In this document: piece by piece, positions 40,693 to 50,021 of the stretch | Position numbering within the stretch: position 1 is the stretch's first letter | Layout of the letters: the number at the start of each line of letters is the position of its first letter | Assembly: GCF_000820225.1 (NCBI RefSeq) | Contig: NZ_CDDK01000044.1 | Coordinates: 1-60,872 of the forward strand | Reading direction: 5' to 3' | Length of the DNA stretch: 60,872 bases | Source: Aeromonas veronii bv. veronii | Lineage (GTDB): Bacteria; Pseudomonadota; Gammaproteobacteria; Enterobacterales; Aeromonadaceae | Notes under the pieces: model-generated | Told to the model about the DNA's origin: nothing | Databases searched by the model: none | Seen by the model: the letters and a program-made list of their open reading frames with translations, nothing else | Position numbers and translations under genes: made by a program

Positions 40693-42960
40693 TTAGATTT
40701 TGCAAGCCCCGCCAGCGCAACCGTCATCTTGCAGGTCGGTCTGGGCATCGTCTGCACCATCACGGGTGTTGTGATAGTACAGGGTCTTGAGACCGTATTT
40801 GTAGGCGGTCAGCAAGTCCTTGAGCAGCTGTTTCATCGGGACCTTGTTGCCTTCGAAACGGGCAGGGTCGTAGTTGGTGTTGGCGGAGATCGCCTGATCC
40901 ACAAACTTCTGCATGATACCGACCAGCTGCAGGTAGCCGTCAACGCTCGGTTGCTTCCAGAGCAATTCGTATTGATCTTTCAGGCGATCATACTCGGGCA
41001 CCACCTGTTTGAGAATGCCGTCTTTGGAGGCCTTGACCGAGACCAGACCGCGCGGCGGCTCGATGCCGTTGGTGGCGTTGGAGATCTGGCTGGAGGTCTC
41101 GCTCGGCATCAGGGCGGTCAGGGTTGAGTTGCGCAAGCCCACGGACTTGATCTCTTCACGCAGACTTTCCCAATCCAGATGCAGCGGCTCGTTGCACAGC
41201 GCATCCAGATCCTTCTTGTAGGTGTCGATGGGCAGGATGCCCTGGGCATAGGTGGTCTCGCCAAACAGCGGGCAGGGGCCGAACTCGCGGGCCAGCTGCA
41301 CGGAGGCTTTCAGCAGGTAGTACTGAATGGCCTCGAAGGTGCGGTGGGTCAGTGCCAAACCGGAGCCGTCGGAGTAACGGGCACCGTTTTTGGCCAGGTA
41401 GTAGGCGTAGTTGATGACGCCGATCCCCAGGGTGCGACGACCCATGCTGCCCTTCTTGGCGGCGGCAATCGGGTAGTCCTGATAGTCGAGCAGGGCGTCG
41501 AGGGCACGCACGGCCAGATCGGCCATCTCTTCCAGATCTTCCAGCTTCTCGATGGCACCGAGGTTGAAGGCGGAGAGGGTGCACAGGGCGATTTCGCCAC
41601 TCTCGTCGTCGATGTTGTTGAGCGGCTTGGTCGGCAGCGCAATCTCGAGGCAGAGGTTGGACTGGCGTACCGGCGCGACGCTCGGGTCGAACGGGCTGTG
41701 GGTGTTGCAGTGATCCACGTTCTGGATGTAGATGCGACCGGTACCGGCACGCTCCTGCATCATCAGGGAGAAAAGGTCTACCGCTTTCAGAGTCTTCTTG
41801 CGAATGGCCGGATCCTGCTCGTACTTGACGTAGAGCTCTTCGAACTTATCCTGATCGGCGAAGAAGGCATCGTACAGACCTGGCGCATCGGACGGGGAGA
41901 ACAGTGTGATGTCACCGCCCTTGATGAGGCGCTGGTACATCAGCTTGTTGATCTGCACGCCGTAGTCCATGTGACGAACACGGTTCTCTTCCACGCCGCG
42001 GTTGTTCTTGAGCACCAGCAGGCTTTCCACTTCGGTGTGCCACAGCGGGTAGAACAGGGTCGCAGCACCGCCGCGCACGCCGCCCTGGGAGCAGCACTTC
42101 ACGGCAGTCTGGAAGTATTTGTAGAAGGGGATGCAACCGGTGTGGAACGCTTCGCCACCACGGATGGGGCTGCCCAGACCGCGGATGCGACCGGCGTTGA
42201 TGCCGATACCGGCGCGCTGGGAAACGTAACGCACGATGGAGCTGGCGGTGGCGTTGATGGAGTCCAGGCTGTCGTCGCATTCGATCAGTACGCAGGAGCT
42301 GAACTGACGAGTCGGGGTGCGCACGCCGCTCATGATTGGTGTCGGCAGGGAGATCTTGAAGGTCGAGACCGCATCATAGAAGCGCTTGATGTAGTCCAGA
42401 CGGGTATCTTTCGGATACTTGGAGAAGAGGCAGGCCGCTACCAGGATGTAGAGGAACTGCGGACTCTCGTAGATCTCGCCGGTGACGCGGTTCTGGACCA
42501 GATATTTGCCTTCCAGCTGTTTGACTGCCGCGTAGGAGAAATCCATGTCGCGCCAGTGATCCAGATGGGTGTTCAGCTCTTCGAATTCGGCCTGGGTGTA
42601 GTCTTCCAGCAGGTGCTTGTCGTACTTGCCCATGTCCACCAGACGAGCCACGTGCTGGTAGAGGTGGGGCGGTTCGAACTGGCCGTAGGCCTTCTTGCGT
42701 AGGTGGAAGATGGCCAGACGGGCTGCCATGTACTGGTAGTCCGGGGTCTGCTCGGAGATGAGGTCAGCCGTCGCCTTGATGATGGTTTCGTGAATGTCGG
42801 CGGTACGGATACCGTCATAGAACTGGATGTGGGATTTGAGCTCTACCTGGGAGACCGACACGTTGTCGAGCCCTTCGGCGGCCCAGTCCAGCACGCGGTG
42901 AATTTTATCCAGATCGATGGGTTCTTTGTGTCCGTTACGCTTCGTCACAAACAAGTTCAT
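40693..42960 (-). CDS. nrdA: Class Ia ribonucleotide reductase, alpha subunit
   Basis: A 755-aa catalytic subunit reducing NDPs to dNDPs. It has an N-terminal ATP-cone (VTKRNGHKEPIDLDKIHRVL), which gives dATP feedback control, an active-site region with SSCVLIECDDSLDSI, and the C-terminal redox pair in DDGCAGGACKI. The promoter region holds NrdR- and DnaA-type sites (43060-43152). The gene order nrdA-nrdB-yfaE near ubiG and gyrA is as in E. coli. Confidence 0.96.
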   Translation of the reverse strand: MNLFVTKRNGHKEPIDLDKIHRVLDWAAEGLDNVSVSQVELKSHIQFYDGIRTADIHETIIKATADLISEQTPDYQYMAARLAIFHLRKKAYGQFEPPHLYQHVARLVDMGKYDKHLLEDYTQAEFEELNTHLDHWRDMDFSYAAVKQLEGKYLVQNRVTGEIYESPQFLYILVAACLFSKYPKDTRLDYIKRFYDAVSTFKISLPTPIMSGVRTPTRQFSSCVLIECDDSLDSINATASSIVRYVSQRAGIGINAGRIRGLGSPIRGGEAFHTGCIPFYKYFQTAVKCCSQGGVRGGAATLFYPLWHTEVESLLVLKNNRGVEENRVRHMDYGVQINKLMYQRLIKGGDITLFSPSDAPGLYDAFFADQDKFEELYVKYEQDPAIRKKTLKAVDLFSLMMQERAGTGRIYIQNVDHCNTHSPFDPSVAPVRQSNLCLEIALPTKPLNNIDDESGEIALCTLSAFNLGAIEKLEDLEEMADLAVRALDALLDYQDYPIAAAKKGSMGRRTLGIGVINYAYYLAKNGARYSDGSGLALTHRTFEAIQYYLLKASVQLAREFGPCPLFGETTYAQGILPIDTYKKDLDALCNEPLHLDWESLREEIKSVGLRNSTLTALMPSETSSQISNATNGIEPPRGLVSVKASKDGILKQVVPEYDRLKDQYELLWKQPSVDGYLQLVGIMQKFVDQAISANTNYDPARFEGNKVPMKQLLKDLLTAYKYGLKTLYYHNTRDGADDAQTDLQDDGCAGGACKI

Positions 42961-43059
42961 TGGCTGATGACCTTCAGTTGATTCCCGAAAAACCATCGCA
43001 CAATGGCGCCACCCAGGCCCCGGCGGTGTGCGGGAGTTGGGTAGAGATTGTGCGATGAA

Positions 43060-43106
43060 TCACAAGATGTAGTGTTATTTTAAGTTCGAGCTACAAGATA
43101 GTGAGG
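43060..43106 (-). promoter_or_regulatory. Paired NrdR-box-like sites upstream of nrdA
   Basis: Two 16-bp sites, 43060-43075 (minus strand ACACTACATCTTGTGA, 13 of 16 to the NrdR consensus acaCwAtATaTwgtgt) and 43091-43106 (10 of 16), share the core ATCTTG and are exactly 31 bp apart, about three helical turns. They lie 100-146 bp upstream of the nrdA ATG and overlap a possible promoter, consistent with repression by NrdR. Confidence 0.65.
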
Positions 43107-43125
43107 TCAGCCCGCCATTGCAATG

Positions 43126-43152
43126 TGTGGATAAGTGACGAGCTGTGGATAA
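43126..43152 (-). promoter_or_regulatory. Two DnaA boxes upstream of nrdA
   Basis: TTATCCACA, the perfect DnaA 9-mer, occurs twice on the minus strand (43126-43134 and 43144-43152), 18 bp apart, just upstream of the NrdR-like pair. DnaA control of nrdAB is known in E. coli. Confidence 0.7.
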
Positions 43153-43583
43153 ATTGTGAGTCTTGCCCCATCAGTTAGTGACCGCTCACAGTGAGCGGGT
43201 TTTCATTCGTCCGCTCCGCTAAATGCAAGTCTCCCGATCGAAGATGGAAAATTTAAATAACTTTTTTTACTTGCGAAACGGGGGGCTTTTTACTAGCAAA
43301 CGGCGGCTGATTATCCCTTATGCAACAAGGGTCAAAAGCTGTCCAGTTGTCGCAGCCGCGGGCTCAGCGTGGCAAGGGCTTTGCATCAGATGACGGTGGT
43401 TTGTCGCCGCTTTGTGACGGCTGCGAGCTTGTCAAATGGGTATCCAACAGGCAGAAAGCTGCCTTTATTATCCATGAATAGAGGCGTGATGGTGGCGCAG
43501 GACGCGGGAGCGTAAAGGAAGAGATGCAAGGGGCGAAGAGTCTCTTCGCCCCGTTATCGCATATCTGCCGGTAAGGCTGCGCG
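43153..43583. other. Remainder of the nrdA-phosphatase gap
   Basis: About 430 bp without a recognised gene. It holds an inverted repeat at 43182-43198 (CCGCTC/GAGCGG), a small hairpin with T-rich tail at 43449-43468 that could end a plus-strand transcript, and an 11-bp palindromic hairpin at 43530-43552 about 30 bp after the phosphatase gene that may terminate it, although its T-run is weak. Confidence 0.4.
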
Positions 43584-44279
43584 TTACGCTTTGGCCGTCA
43601 ACTCATAGCGCAGCCAGTGGTGCAGGGCTTGCACGGTATCAAAGTGCAGGTCGGCGCCCCACTGGGCGGGATCTTCCTCATCATTGAGATAGCCCCAGCC
43701 AGCGACCGCGGTGCGCATGCCGGCGTTGCGGCCCGCTTCGATATCCCGCACATGATCCCCCACATAGAGGCAGTGAGCCGCCTCGACCCCCAGCTTCTCA
43801 CAGGCAAAAAACATGGGGGCGGGGTTGGGCTTGCGTACTGGCAGGGTATCGGCACTGACGGTGACGCCGCAGCTGGCAAGCTGTGGCAGGGCTGCCAGCA
43901 GCGGCTCGGTGAGAAAGGCCGGCTTGTTGGTGACGATGCCCCAGGGGAGCTGTTTCTCGTCGAGCCACTCGATAAGATCCACCATTCCCTCATAGGGACG
44001 GGTACCGACGCAGAGATTGGCGGCGTAGTAGTCGAGCAGGGCATTGCGCAGGCGGGTGGCCCCCAGCTCCTCAAGCAGTTCGTCGCCGAGGCCCGCTTTC
44101 AGCAGCCCGAGCGCCCCGTGGGAGGTGGTCTGACGAATGATGTCGTCAGAGAGCGGCGCAAAGCCTTCGCTGATCAGTACATGGTTGACGGCGGCCCCCA
44201 GATCCGGGGCTGTGTCGAGCAGGGTGCCGTCCAGATCGAACAGCACACCGTGCAGGGGCAGAGGGTGAGAGGCGCTCAT
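43584..44279 (-). CDS. HAD-IA phosphatase linked to ubiG (MupP / phosphoglycolate phosphatase-like)
   Basis: A 231-aa HAD hydrolase with a helical cap. Motif I is LFDLDGTLLDT (nucleophile and acid Asp), motif II GIVTNKP, motif III Lys in RKPNPAPM and motif IV VGDHVRDIEAG. Its ATG overlaps the ubiG stop (TGATG), so the two are translationally coupled. Phosphoglycolate phosphatase is the default family name. In Pseudomonas, as recalled, the ubiG-adjacent paralogue is MupP, the N-acetylmuramate 6-phosphate phosphatase of peptidoglycan recycling, so this is the competing assignment. Confidence 0.85.
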   Translation of the reverse strand: MSASHPLPLHGVLFDLDGTLLDTAPDLGAAVNHVLISEGFAPLSDDIIRQTTSHGALGLLKAGLGDELLEELGATRLRNALLDYYAANLCVGTRPYEGMVDLIEWLDEKQLPWGIVTNKPAFLTEPLLAALPQLASCGVTVSADTLPVRKPNPAPMFFACEKLGVEAAHCLYVGDHVRDIEAGRNAGMRTAVAGWGYLNDEEDPAQWGADLHFDTVQALHHWLRYELTAKA

Positions 44280-44995
44280 CAACCGTGCTCCGGGCGGACA
44301 AACTCCACCATATAGTTGACGTCGACATTTTTGCCGAGCTTGAACTGGTTGGTGAGGGGGGCGTAGTGGACGCCGCTCATGTCCCGCACCAGCAGGCCAG
44401 CTGCTTCCCCCATGCGACACAGTTCGGCCGGGGTGATGAATTTTTTGTGATCGTGGGTACCCTTGGGCACCATCTTCATCAGGTACTCGGCCCCGATGAT
44501 CATCATCAGATAGGATTTGGGGTTGCGGTTGATGGTGGAGACGAACACCCGGCCGCCCGGGCGTACCAGAGTCGCGATGGCGCGCAACACGGAGGCGGGG
44601 TCCGGCACATGCTCCAGCATCTCCATGCAGGTGACCACGTCATACTGGCCCGGTACTTCGGCGGCATGGGCTTCGGCAGTGATCTGGCGGTACTCGAGCT
44701 CGACACCCTGCTCCAGGGCGTGCAGGCGGGCGACGCCGAGGGGCTCCTTGCCCATGTCGATGCCGGTGACCTTGGCGCCACGGCGGGCCATGCTCTCGGA
44801 GAGAATGCCGCCACCACATCCGATATCGAGAATGCGCTTGCCAAACAAACCGCCACTTTTGTCGGTGATCCAGTCAAGGCGTACCGGATTGATTTGATGC
44901 AGGGGTTTGAATTCACCTTCCATATCCCACCAGCGGGAGGCGATGGCTTCAAACTTGGCGATTTCTGTCAGATCGACATTGGCATCACTGTTCAT
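44279..44995 (-). CDS. ubiG: Ubiquinone biosynthesis O-methyltransferase
   Basis: A 238-aa SAM-dependent enzyme carrying out both O-methylations of ubiquinone synthesis. [17 protein letters not shown] is the SAM-binding motif [20 protein letters not shown] and [13 protein letters not shown] are characteristic. ATG 44995 matches E. coli length (240). It is divergent from gyrA, with a promoter region of about 200 bp between them, as in E. coli. Confidence 0.95.
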   Translation of the reverse strand: MNSDANVDLTEIAKFEAIASRWWDMEGEFKPLHQINPVRLDWITDKSGGLFGKRILDIGCGGGILSESMARRGAKVTGIDMGKEPLGVARLHALEQGVELEYRQITAEAHAAEVPGQYDVVTCMEMLEHVPDPASVLRAIATLVRPGGRVFVSTINRNPKSYLMMIIGAEYLMKMVPKGTHDHKKFITPAELCRMGEAAGLLVRDMSGVHYAPLTNQFKLGKNVDVNYMVEFVRPEHG

Positions 44996-45193
44996 TTTTC
45001 GAAGATCCTGTGGCAGGGCGCCCGCTTCTGAGTCATGGGCGCAATCTATTGTCCTGGCGGGCATTATAACGGACGGACTTTGTCACACCAGCCCGATCTG
45101 ATACCCGATTTGTGGCTTAAGGTATTTGGCTCAGTGTGTTACCATGTCGCGCTGTTTAAGCCAAAGAACAACTAATTAGGGATAAGGCTTTCT

Positions 45194-47941
45194 ATGAGCG
45201 ATCTGGCCAGAGAGATCACGCCGGTCAACATCGAAGAAGAGCTCAAGAGTTCCTATCTTGATTACGCCATGAGCGTGATCGTAGGACGAGCTCTGCCGGA
45301 TGTGCGTGATGGCTTGAAACCGGTTCACCGCCGCGTTCTGTTTGCAATGAACGAGTTGGGGAACGACTGGAACAAGCCCTATAAAAAATCGGCCCGTGTG
45401 GTCGGTGACGTAATCGGTAAATATCACCCGCACGGCGATAGCGCTGTGTATGACACCATTGTCCGGATGGCGCAGGATTTCTCCATGCGTTACATGCTGG
45501 TCGATGGTCAGGGCAACTTCGGTTCAGTCGACGGCGACAGCGCCGCTGCGATGCGTTATACCGAAGTGCGGATGGCCCGCATCTCCCACGAGCTGCTGGC
45601 TGATCTGGACAAAGAGACCGTGGACTGGGTGCCGAACTATGACGGCACCGAGATGATCCCGGCGGTCATGCCTACCAAGGTTCCCAACCTGCTGGTCAAC
45701 GGCTCCTCCGGTATCGCGGTGGGCATGGCGACCAACATTCCGCCTCACAACCTCACCGAGATTGTCAATGGCTGCCTGGCGCTGATCGAAAACGGCGACC
45801 TCACCATTGACGAGCTGATGACCTACATCACCGGCCCGGATTTCCCCACCGGCGGCATTATCAACGGTCGTTCCGGCATCGTGCAGGCGTACCGTACCGG
45901 TCGTGGCTCCATCTATGTGCGGGCCAAAGCTGAAGTGGAAGTGGACGAGAAGACCAGTCGCGAGACCATCATCGTTCACGAGATCCCCTATCAGGTGAAC
46001 AAGGCTCGACTGATCGAGAAGATCGCCGAGCTGGTCAAAGAGAAGAAGATCGAGGGCATCAGTGCCCTGCGCGATGAGTCTGACAAAGACGGCATGCGCA
46101 TCGTTATCGAGATCAAGCGCGGCGAGTCCGGCGAGATTGTGCTGAACAATCTCTACAAGCACACCCAGATGCAGACCACGTTCGGCATCAACATGGTGGC
46201 GCTCGATAACAACCAGCCCAAGGTGATGAACCTTAAAGAGATCCTGGATGCGTTCCTGCTGCACCGCCGTGAAGTAGTGACTCGCCGGACCGTGTTCGAA
46301 CTGCGCAAGGCGCGGGATCGGGCGCACATTTTGGAAGGTCTGGCGGTTGCGCTGGCCAACATCGATCCCATCATCGAGCTGATCCGCCACAGCGCGACCC
46401 CGGCCGACGCGAAAGCGGGCCTGGTTGCCAAGGGCTGGGAACTCGGCAACGTGGCCGCCATGCTGGAAAAAGCGGGCGACGACGCGGCACGGCCAGAGTG
46501 GCTGGAGCCCGAGTTCGGTATCCGTGAAGGTCAATACTTCCTGACCGAACAGCAAGCCCAGGCCATCCTTGACCTGCGTCTGCACAAGCTGACCGGCCTC
46601 GAGCACGAGAAGATCCTGGAAGAGTACCAATCTCTGCTGGATCTGATCGCCGAGTTGCTGCACATCCTGGCGAGCCCGGCTCGTCTGATGGAAGTGATCC
46701 GCGATGAACTGCTGGCCGTGCGTGAGCAGTATGGCGACGAGCGTCGCACCGAGATCAGCATGTCCAGTGCCGAGATCAACATCGAAGATCTGATCACCCC
46801 GGAAGATGTGGTGGTTACCCTGTCTCACCAGGGCTATGTGAAGTATCAGCCGCTCTCCGACTACGAGGCCCAGCGCCGCGGTGGTCGTGGCAAGTCGGCC
46901 ACCCGGATCAAGGAAGAGGACTTTGTGGAGCGTCTGCTGGTGGCCAACACCCACGACACCATTTTGTGCTTCTCCACCCGTGGCAAGGTCTACTGGCTCA
47001 AGGTTTACCAGCTGCCGGAAGCCTCCCGTGGCGCCCGTGGTCGTCCGATCATCAACCTGCTGCCGCTGGAAGAGGGTGAGCGTATCACCGCTATCCTGCC
47101 GGTGAAGGAATATGACGCCGAGAAGTATGTGTTCTTCGCCACCGCCAACGGTACCGTGAAGAAGACCAGCCTCTCTGACTTCAGCCGTCCGCTCTCCTCC
47201 GGTATTCGTGCCATCAACCTCAAAGAGGGTGATGAGCTGATCGGGGTGGATATCACCGATGGCAGCAACGAGATCATGCTCTTCTCCGACGCGGGTAAAG
47301 TCGTTCGCTTCGCGGAAGGCAGCGGTCGCGCTGATGCTGATGTCAGCGATGACGTTGAAACCGACGACGATGCCGGCAATGACGATGATGGCAGCGACAA
47401 CGGCGAAGGCACCGAAAGCAAGGGCACCTTCAAGGGCGTGCGCCCGATGGGTCGTACCGCCGCCGGTGTCCGTGGCATCAAGCTGGGCGCCGGTGACAAG
47501 GTGGTTTCCCTCATCGTTCCGCGCGGCGAAGGTGCCATCCTCACCGCCACCGAGAACGGTTACGGCAAGCGGACTGCGTTGGCCGAATACCCGACCAAGA
47601 GCCGTGGTACCCAGGGCGTTATCTCCATCAAGGTGGATGAGCGCAATGGCAAGGTGATCGATGCGATCCAGGTCGAAGATACTGACCAGATCATGCTGAT
47701 CACCAACGGCGGCACCCTGGTGCGTACCCGTGTTGCCGAGGTGAGCGTTATTGGCCGTAACACCGGCGGTGTCCGTCTGATCCGTACCGGTGAAGACGAG
47801 ACCGTGGTTGGCCTGCAGCGCATCGCCGAGAGCGACGAAGACGAGAACGACGCGCTGGCCGTTGACGGTGAGGTATCTGAAGGTACCGATACCGCGACCG
47901 GCACTGATGCAGTCGATGCTGGGGAAGCGGGCGACGAGTAA
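45194..47941 (+). CDS. gyrA: DNA gyrase subunit A
   Basis: A 915-aa gyrase A, which cuts and rejoins DNA during negative supercoiling. Catalytic Tyr122 is in [10 protein letters not shown]. The quinolone-resistance region GDSAVYDTI has wild-type Ser83 and Asp87. The C-terminal wrapping domain has the GyrA box QRRGGRG. Compared with E. coli (875 aa) it contains an acidic insertion at about residues 712-745, rich in Asp, Glu, Gly and Asn, between GSGR and GVRPMGRT, and ends in an acidic tail. AAGG precedes the ATG. Confidence 0.97.
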   Translation: MSDLAREITPVNIEEELKSSYLDYAMSVIVGRALPDVRDGLKPVHRRVLFAMNELGNDWNKPYKKSARVVGDVIGKYHPHGDSAVYDTIVRMAQDFSMRYMLVDGQGNFGSVDGDSAAAMRYTEVRMARISHELLADLDKETVDWVPNYDGTEMIPAVMPTKVPNLLVNGSSGIAVGMATNIPPHNLTEIVNGCLALIENGDLTIDELMTYITGPDFPTGGIINGRSGIVQAYRTGRGSIYVRAKAEVEVDEKTSRETIIVHEIPYQVNKARLIEKIAELVKEKKIEGISALRDESDKDGMRIVIEIKRGESGEIVLNNLYKHTQMQTTFGINMVALDNNQPKVMNLKEILDAFLLHRREVVTRRTVFELRKARDRAHILEGLAVALANIDPIIELIRHSATPADAKAGLVAKGWELGNVAAMLEKAGDDAARPEWLEPEFGIREGQYFLTEQQAQAILDLRLHKLTGLEHEKILEEYQSLLDLIAELLHILASPARLMEVIRDELLAVREQYGDERRTEISMSSAEINIEDLITPEDVVVTLSHQGYVKYQPLSDYEAQRRGGRGKSATRIKEEDFVERLLVANTHDTILCFSTRGKVYWLKVYQLPEASRGARGRPIINLLPLEEGERITAILPVKEYDAEKYVFFATANGTVKKTSLSDFSRPLSSGIRAINLKEGDELIGVDITDGSNEIMLFSDAGKVVRFAEGSGRADADVSDDVETDDDAGNDDDGSDNGEGTESKGTFKGVRPMGRTAAGVRGIKLGAGDKVVSLIVPRGEGAILTATENGYGKRTALAEYPTKSRGTQGVISIKVDERNGKVIDAIQVEDTDQIMLITNGGTLVRTRVAEVSVIGRNTGGVRLIRTGEDETVVGLQRIAESDEDENDALAVDGEVSEGTDTATGTDAVDAGEAGDE

Positions 47942-47974
47942 TCGTCACCTGTTACCCGAGCAACGTCTCTGAGC

Positions 47975-48006
47975 AAAAAGAGCGACCCTGGTGGTCGCTC
48001 TTTTTA
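47975..48006. terminator. gyrA terminator (bidirectional)
   Basis: Thirteen-base-pair stem (47975-47987 with 47993-48005), A-run before and T-run after, between convergent gyrA and the amylase gene. Confidence 0.88.
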
Positions 48007-48018
48007 TTTGTCTGCTTT

Positions 48019-49446
48019 TTATGACTCTCCGCTGATCTTACGGCTGGAGCACTCCTGCAGCCACATTCTGGCGCTGCGGGCGGGAATGGCGACCCGTACC
48101 CACTGGCTCTGCACGTTGACCACGGCGCCTTGGTCGAGCACGTCCCGATAGTTGCGATACCAGTTCATCTCGAACCTGGCGGTATCGAGCCAGTACTCCT
48201 GCTCATAGTCGCACTTGTTGATGCCGACCAGCCCCTGTTTGCCCCGTTTGAACAGCACGAAGCAGTCACCGCTGCCGACCAACTGCATCGGTTGGCCCTG
48301 CACAGCATTGTGGAAGCGGATCATCCCCTTGAGATCGGCGCGCTGGTAGTAATCCTGCCAGCGCAGTCCATCCTTGGCCTGGGTCTCGCCGTGATCGGAG
48401 TAGACCAGCGGCGAGCCACCATCGCGGCCGAGCAGGTAGGCATAGGCCAGCTTCTCGTCAGTCTGGCTTAAGATCTGATAGCGGAAGCCGTCGTTGGTGG
48501 GGATGTCGTGGGTCACGGCAAAGGTGACGGCACGACTGCCCGGCAGTGCCTGACCGTAGGCGCCCGGATCCGCCAGCAGGTTCATGCTGCCGCCATACCC
48601 CAGCGCGCCGCGCAGGGAGGCAAACAGCGGAAAGTCATAGGCTCCCTGGCCGCTGCTGTCGAGGTAGGGTTTGAGGAAGCGCTCGTAATCGGTACTGCCA
48701 GCACCCCCAGTGGTGATCACCTCGCCAAACACATGCATCCCCTGTTTGATTTCGGGGGTGAACACGGCATTGATCTGGTAATCGCTCATGTGTTTGACCG
48801 CATCGACCCGGAAACCCTTGATCCCCATCCCCTTGAGCGCCTTGAGATAGGTCTGTTGCTGGCTTACCACCCAGTTGTTGGGATCCAGATCCGGCAGCCC
48901 CTTGTCACCGGCACCGCCACAGAGACGCCAATACTGGACATGGCCTGGATTATTCCAGTCGCTGATGCATCCTTTGGGATGAAAATCCTGACCGGAGAGG
49001 AAGTTTTGCCCGAGATCGCCAAACAGTTTCTGGCGCTCGAAATAGGCCGGGTTGCTGGCGTAGCTCTGCAGCAGCTCGTTGCCGGGATAGTTGAGATCGC
49101 TGCGTTTCCAGCTTTCGTTGGCCATGTGGTTGAGCACCACATCGACATAGACGGCGATACCTCGCGCCTTCATGGCGGTGATCAGCTGATCGAGATCCTG
49201 CTTGTTGCCAAGAGGGGAGTCGACAAGACGCAGATCCTGCGGCTGGTAACGAGCCCACCACTCGTTGCCTGATGACTTGAGAGGCGGCGAGATGAGTACC
49301 TGTTTGTAACCGGCCGACTTGATAAGGTCGGCTTTGGCGGTCACTTCACTGTACTTCCAGTTGAAGGCGTGAAGTATGACGTCGGCGTGCGCCAAGGGGG
49401 CGATCAGCATGCCTGCGATCGCCCATATTCCCGCTGTGTGTTTCAT
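48019..49446 (-). CDS. Secreted alpha-amylase, GH13
   Basis: A 475-aa starch-degrading enzyme. The signal peptide is predicted to end at AHA (residue 21), before DVILHAFNWKYS. GH13 motifs: VYVDVVLNHMA (region I), GFRVDAVKHM with the nucleophile Asp (II), VFGEVITTG with the acid/base Glu (III) and VTHDIPTND with the transition-state Asp (IV). There is no C-terminal starch-binding module. Sequence resembles the extracellular amylases described from Aeromonas. ATG 49446 is chosen because it starts the signal peptide; codons upstream are not secretory. A CRP-like site lies upstream. Confidence 0.92.
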   Translation of the reverse strand: MKHTAGIWAIAGMLIAPLAHADVILHAFNWKYSEVTAKADLIKSAGYKQVLISPPLKSSGNEWWARYQPQDLRLVDSPLGNKQDLDQLITAMKARGIAVYVDVVLNHMANESWKRSDLNYPGNELLQSYASNPAYFERQKLFGDLGQNFLSGQDFHPKGCISDWNNPGHVQYWRLCGGAGDKGLPDLDPNNWVVSQQQTYLKALKGMGIKGFRVDAVKHMSDYQINAVFTPEIKQGMHVFGEVITTGGAGSTDYERFLKPYLDSSGQGAYDFPLFASLRGALGYGGSMNLLADPGAYGQALPGSRAVTFAVTHDIPTNDGFRYQILSQTDEKLAYAYLLGRDGGSPLVYSDHGETQAKDGLRWQDYYQRADLKGMIRFHNAVQGQPMQLVGSGDCFVLFKRGKQGLVGINKCDYEQEYWLDTARFEMNWYRNYRDVLDQGAVVNVQSQWVRVAIPARSARMWLQECSSRKISGES

Positions 49447-49533
49447 TATTGTGTCCCTGTTTTTATAGATGCCTGAATGGGCAAGCCAGCTTTGGCGGGA
49501 ACAGAGTGAGCTGCAATCCACAACCTGCAGATT

Positions 49534-49549
49534 TGTGACCGATTTCAGG
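49534..49549 (-). promoter_or_regulatory. Weak CRP-like site upstream of the amylase gene
   Basis: TGTGA-N6-TCAGG: one perfect and one partial half-site, about 90 bp upstream of the amylase ATG. Catabolite control of an amylase would make sense, but the match is modest. Confidence 0.25.
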
Positions 49550-49707
49550 ATGATTTCGCCGAATATGTGAACTGTTTCGGCTTTTCCTCACCACCGCCAG
49601 TTGCCTTTTTACAAGTGATTTTTTGTCATTTCCCTGTCATTCCCAGCCGCTATCCTGCCAGGCGAGTGGTGCGTTGTTGCCATCACCTTCACCGTCAGGA
49701 GCTGCAT

Positions 49708-49863
49708 ATGACCAGTTGGATCACGTGGGAAATTTGGTGGAGCCGGGTATGGGGCGAGTCAGAGGTGCCGCTGTATGAAGAGGATGAGCACGAAGTGGCC
49801 CATGAACCCTCGCGACTACCGGTTGAAATGGTGCAGCAGGGTCGGGATCAGCGCGCAGGCTAA
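49708..49863 (+). CDS. Trp-rich small protein, 51 aa
   Basis: A 51-residue protein with CAGGAG six bases upstream of ATG 49708. The first 15 residues hold five tryptophans (MTSWITWEIWWSRVW), giving an amphipathic or membrane-interfacial helix, followed by a strongly acidic stretch (ESEVPLYEEDEHEVAHE) and a polar tail. No signal peptide or known domain was seen. It lies alone between the divergent amylase gene and the convergent radical SAM gene. No function is proposed. Confidence 0.6.
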   Translation: MTSWITWEIWWSRVWGESEVPLYEEDEHEVAHEPSRLPVEMVQQGRDQRAG

Positions 49864-50021
49864 GGCGTTAGCCCTCTCTTTACCGGGTAGCGCTTTCTTG
49901 TCGCGACATGGCTACTTCGTTGGAAAATTCTGAAAAGCGGGGTTTCCACAGGATGTGTTGCGGCAGGCCTTCCTCTCAACCTCTTGGCACGCCTGATGTG
50001 TGAAGGGCGTGAGCAGGGGGA

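Noticed and set aside
45427..45460. Quinolone-resistance mutations in gyrA
   Set aside because: Positions 83 and 87 are the susceptible residues Ser and Asp.
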